Assembly: GCA_020844525.1 (NCBI GenBank)
Contig: JAJGAH010000164.1
Span: 1 to 6,171 of the forward strand
Source of the DNA: Eubacterium sp.
GTDB lineage: Bacteria; Bacillota; Clostridia; Lachnospirales; Lachnospiraceae
Length of the DNA stretch: 6,171 bases
Reading direction: 5' to 3'
Part shown: positions 5,021 through 6,171 of the stretch, piece by piece
Layout of the letters: every line of letters starts with the position of its first letter
How positions within the stretch are numbered: position 1 is the first letter of the stretch
Made by a program: the position numbers and the translations under genes
Notes under the pieces: generated by a model
Told to the model about the DNA's origin: nothing
The model's database searches: none
What the model saw: only the letters and a program-made list of their open reading frames with translations

Positions 5021-5256
5021 GCGCCATCCGGACGCGTCCGGCTTGTGCCGGTTGAAAAGATCCGGACCAAAGTATTCCCAGGGTTTCATCAGCCGAGGGA
5101 TAGAAGGCTTATGGACGGCCTTAAACTGTCAGGACAGACAAGCAGACTCATTTGTCTGTCACGCCTGTTCCGGGCGGCAGAACAAGCCCCCCGGAGACGT
5201 GCTCAAATGGATACCACTTCCATTGAGCCTCCGGTCAATGGGAGTGGAGAGTTCAT
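5021..5256 (+). ncRNA. Probable omega RNA (reRNA) scaffold of TnpB
   Basis: The 236 nt between the tnpB stop and the inferred right end hold no gene but are dense in inverted repeats. These are the perfect 14-bp palindrome CCGGACGCGTCCGG (5028-5041) overlapping CCGGC-TTGT-GCCGG (5038-5051); GACAGACAA / TTGTCTGTC (5133-5141, 5152-5160), nine pairs; CCGGG / CCCGG (5170-5174, 5190-5194); GCTCA-ATGGA / TCCATTGAGC (5201-5228, one bulged A); and the 13-pair right-end hairpin (5214-5247). In this family the omega RNA is processed from tnpB mRNA at the right end and continues past the element into ~16-20 nt of flank that act as guide, here from about 5257. The 5' limit is unknown and may lie within tnpB. 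Identity rests on position and folding, not on a matched model. Confidence 0.6.
5214..5247. repeat. Right-end subterminal hairpin of the insertion sequence
   Basis: CCACTTCCATTGA (5214-5226) pairs with TCAATGGGAGTGG (5235-5247): thirteen pairs with a T.G at pair 6 and an 8-nt loop. The first ten pairs match the left-end hairpin except pair 5, which is T-A here and G-C there, a compensated change. It begins after TA, as the left-end one does. The presumed end of the element lies about nine bases beyond. Confidence 0.88.
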
Positions 5257-5296
5257 CCTCCAGGTTTACTCCTGGTATAAGTTCCTCAATAAACAC
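5257..5296 (-). pseudogene. 5' stub of a host gene cut at the insertion-sequence boundary (possible AlbA_2/AAA-4-type regulator)
   Basis: GGGGAGG (5311-5305) stands 8 nt before a GTG at 5296, with an in-frame TAG further upstream. The codons give MFIEELIPGVNLEDE and then run into the right end of the insertion sequence, where translation would continue through 45 codons to a TGA at 5161-5159, with no sense as a protein. From memory, the opening resembles the N-terminus of Clostridial DNA-binding proteins with an AlbA_2/divergent AAA-4 domain; 15 residues cannot prove that. The rest of the gene is not seen across the element: joining the flanks gives a few codons and then a stop near 3034. So either the insertion came with a deletion, or the gene was already broken. 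Its promoter region (5321-5405) survives. Confidence 0.45.
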
Positions 5297-5320
5297 TGAT
5301 ATTGCCTCCCCTCTACTCAG

Positions 5321-5348
5321 ATTTTACAAAAAACAGTGAAGTAGTAAA
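5321..5348 (-). promoter_or_regulatory. Candidate promoter of the broken gene, inside the motif array
   Basis: On the minus strand TTTACT (5348-5343, four of six) and TAAAAT (5326-5321, five of six) are spaced by 16 bp, with an excellent SD and GTG downstream. The -35 box overlaps the near arm of a 13-bp inverted repeat, so a protein bound there would block RNA polymerase. Confidence 0.45.
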
Positions 5349-5405
5349 GTGAAACTTCATTTAACTTCACTATAAACTTCACTGTTTATTTCACTACTTC
5401 ACTGT
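5333..5405. repeat. AGTGAAGT/TTCACT motif array with 13-bp inverted repeat
   Basis: ACAGTGAAGTAGT (5333-5345) and ACTACTTCACTGT (5393-5405) are exact inverted copies. Between and within them lie further motifs: GTGAA at 5349-5353 and TTCACT-type sites at about 5375-5380, 5379-5384 region (ACTTCACT twice), 5390-5395 and 5398-5403. Read on the minus strand, AGTGAA recurs four times with steps of roughly 8-12 bp, close to one helical turn. The layout resembles an operator or iteron set rather than a terminator, since no T tract is placed correctly. It sits between two broken genes, directly upstream of the second. Confidence 0.8.
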
Positions 5406-5548
5406 AAAACTTCATGGATAAAGTCACGCACTCATTGAGATTATGAATCAGCACATCATTCATCTCCATCACGTTTTTAAATGGACGATTCTGCATTTGG
5501 ATCGCTGCTTCATGTCCCAGATTGCAGATCGGATGTAAACCAGATCAT
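5386..5548 (-). pseudogene. 5' stub of a calcineurin-like metallophosphoesterase gene, frameshifted
   Basis: The ATG at 5548 has a textbook GGAGG (5561-5557) 8 nt upstream. It reads MIWFTSDL and then goes out of frame (QSGT, stop at 5512-5510). One base too many around 5517-5523 explains this: the alternative frame resumes with GHEAAIQMQNRPF and KNVMEMNDVLIHNLNEC. Together they recreate the N-terminus of metallophosphoesterases: TSDLHFGH is the metal-binding Asp-x-His motif block, and the 'QNRPF...EMN..LI.N.N' stretch is the usual continuation. The expected next block (GDxxxxLGD) is absent. After about 5425 the frame encodes TLSMKFYSEVVK and stops at 5388-5386 within the repeat array. The frameshift falls on the metal-binding His, so the gene is dead. 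It has its own promoter (5629-5657). Confidence 0.75.
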
Positions 5549-5628
5549 AAGTCAGTCCTCCCTCCCCATAGCTCAGGAGCAAAAGCCGCATTAATCATCG
5601 CCTTTCATTAAAAGCATTCTCTGTATCT

Positions 5629-5657
5629 ATAATAAAACAGAAAATAAATTCAATCAA
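5629..5657 (-). promoter_or_regulatory. Sigma-A-type promoter upstream of the phosphoesterase stub
   Basis: On the minus strand TTGATT (5657-5652, four of six) and TATTAT (5634-5629, five of six) are separated by exactly 17 bp in AT-rich DNA. The transcript would begin near 5622, giving a leader of about 74 nt to the stub's start codon. It lies just past the transporter terminator, as expected for a new transcription unit. Confidence 0.6.
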
Positions 5658-5689
5658 ACACTGTGTATTCTTCCCAGAAGCCAACACCA

Positions 5690-5722
5690 AAAGAAGCTGT
5701 CGCACTAAGCGGCAGCCTCTTT
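5690..5722 (-). terminator. Hairpin terminator behind the transporter gene (possibly bidirectional)
   Basis: GCTGTCGC (5696-5703) and GCGGCAGC (5709-5716) form eight pairs (one G.T) around ACTAA, extended past one mismatch by AAAGA/TCTTT (5690-5694, 5718-5722). On the minus strand it is followed by a T-rich stretch (TTCTTTTGG), 80 bp past the transporter stop. The mirror-image TCTTTTC also allows plus-strand termination. Confidence 0.8.
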
Positions 5723-5755
5723 TCAAATCATATTGCAATATCATTCCTCTTGTTT

Positions 5756-5785
5756 TTTAATGCAACTGTAGTTTAATGCATCTGT
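5756..5785. repeat. Short direct repeat in the transporter trailer
   Basis: TTTAATGCAACTGT (5756-5769) and TTTAATGCATCTGT (5772-5785) match at 13 of 14 positions with a 16-bp period. A perfect palindrome TATTGCAATA (5731-5740) lies nearby. No function is evident. Confidence 0.6.
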
Positions 5786-5804
5786 CTTTCCATGCGCAGG
5801 TATT

Positions 5805-6171
5805 TTAATATCCTATTGCATATGCAACACAGATCAGAATGACCTGTGCAATAAACATAATCCCGAACAGAGGCGTGACAAATTTATACCACTTCCGGAT
5901 TGGGACCTGAATAATTCCACACATCATGCATACCATCGTGGGCCAGAAAATATTGGAAAATCCATCGCCAAACTGAAAGGCCAGCACGGCAAGCTGTCTG
6001 GAAAGTCCGGTCGCATCCGCAAGAGATGACATGATCGGCATGGACACGGCCGCCTGACCAGGACCGCTTGGAATAAAGAAATTCAGGATGTTCTGGATGA
6101 CCAGCATCAGGATGGCGCTGAAATACCCGGATGTTCCCTTTAAGAGCCCGGCCATTCCATGGACAACCGTG
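5805..6171 (-). CDS. YfcC/DcuC-family membrane transporter, C-terminal part
   Basis: Integral membrane carrier of the YfcC group within the DcuC (C4-dicarboxylate anaerobic carrier) superfamily; relatives take up dicarboxylates, amino acids or peptides, and the substrate cannot be read from this part. The last ~121 codons are present. An ATG at 6155 is internal, because the frame stays open to the right edge (TVVHG before it). Visible marks: a membrane helix with IQNILNFFIPSGPGQA followed by AVSMPIMSSLAD, the conserved 'NFFIPSGxGQA..MPIM.PLAD' signature of YfcC proteins; then TGLSRQLAVLAFQFGDGFSN and IFWPT, also characteristic; and one or two C-terminal helices (WYKFVTPLFGIMFIAQVILICV) ending the chain. 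A full protein would be about 460-500 residues. A good terminator follows, so it is the last gene of its unit. Confidence 0.9.
   Translation of the reverse strand, partial: TVVHGMAGLLKGTSGYFSAILMLVIQNILNFFIPSGPGQAAVSMPIMSSLADATGLSRQLAVLAFQFGDGFSNIFWPTMVCMMCGIIQVPIRKWYKFVTPLFGIMFIAQVILICVAYAIGY

Larger units (their letters stand above)
3053..5256. mobile_element. IS200/IS605-family insertion sequence with divergent tnpA and tnpB
   Basis: The element comprises a left-end hairpin (3069-3105), tnpA on the minus strand, a shared promoter gap, tnpB on the plus strand, a structured ~235-nt tail and a right-end hairpin (5214-5247). As usual in this family there are no terminal inverted repeats; the two ends are marked by subterminal hairpins of the same shape. 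The exact ends are estimates. The right end is set about 9 nt after its hairpin (near TTCAT, 5252-5256) and the left end about 16 nt before its hairpin, by analogy with IS608 geometry. Both open reading frames are intact with their key residues, so the element may be active. It lies between araD and the stub of another host gene. Confidence 0.85.

Noticed and set aside
5028..5051. Rho-independent terminator of tnpB
   Set aside because: The palindromes are GC-rich but no T run follows. They fit a structured RNA that continues to the right end better.
3806..5089. A 427-codon open frame on the minus strand opposite tnpB
   Set aside because: It is a shadow of tnpB. The product resembles nothing, is rich in Cys, Arg and Gly out of pattern, and has no SD, while the plus frame has clear TnpB motifs.
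5386..5415. A tiny frame MKFYSEVVK at the end of the phosphoesterase stub
   Set aside because: It has no SD and is simply the repeat motif AGTGAAGTAGTG in translation.
5545..5600. A short minus-strand frame ending INAAFAPELWGGRTDL with TGA overlapping the phosphoesterase ATG
   Set aside because: It could be the tail of a lost upstream gene, but an in-frame stop lies two codons before its ATG and the promoter at 5629-5657 is a sufficient source for the stub.

Overview
The window looks like a chromosomal segment of a gut Bacillota, most likely a Lachnospiraceae member. The reasons are AGGAGG-type ribosome binding sites, moderate GC coding regions separated by AT-rich gaps, a bile salt hydrolase, a small LDCC-motif protein, and an IS200/IS605 element of a type common in that family. 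Apart from tnpB and its RNA, every gene lies on the minus strand, so the host genes are described from high to low coordinate.

Layout in direction of host transcription: (1) 6171-5805, the C-terminal end of a YfcC/DcuC-type membrane transporter, followed by a hairpin terminator (5690-5722). (2) 5657-5386, a good promoter and Shine-Dalgarno (SD) site in front of a metallophosphoesterase gene reduced to a frameshifted stub of about 45 codons. (3) 5405-5257, a dense array of AGTGAAGT/TTCACT motifs with a 13-bp inverted repeat, a promoter inside it, and the first ~15 codons of a second broken gene. (4) About 3053-5256, a complete IS200/IS605 element with divergent tnpA (Y1 HUH transposase) and tnpB (RNA-guided nuclease family), a structured probable omega RNA downstream of tnpB, and matching end hairpins. 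(5) 2990-2295, intact araD (L-ribulose-5-phosphate 4-epimerase), followed by (6) 2263-2163, a frameshifted stub of a pentulose-5-phosphate 3-epimerase gene. (7) 2151-2064, AT-rich imperfect tandem repeats that may carry the promoter of (8) a small LDCC-motif protein gene (2034-1882) and bsh (1852-863). (9) 874-671, three successive tandem-duplication tracts, the first containing the bsh stop codon. (10) 655-332, a 107-residue protein of unknown function overlapping by 8 nt (11) a BCP/PrxQ peroxiredoxin that runs off the left edge.

Bile-acid deconjugation (bsh), peroxide defence (peroxiredoxin) and pentose use (araD) fit life in the gut, but the region is also eroded. Three genes survive only as 5' stubs with good SD sites, each ending at or beside a repeat tract or the insertion sequence. 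The most interesting parts are the intact TnpB/omega-RNA element with covarying end hairpins, the orphan operator-like array that would drive transcription antisense to the omega RNA, and the repeat-built promoter upstream of the LDCC-bsh pair.
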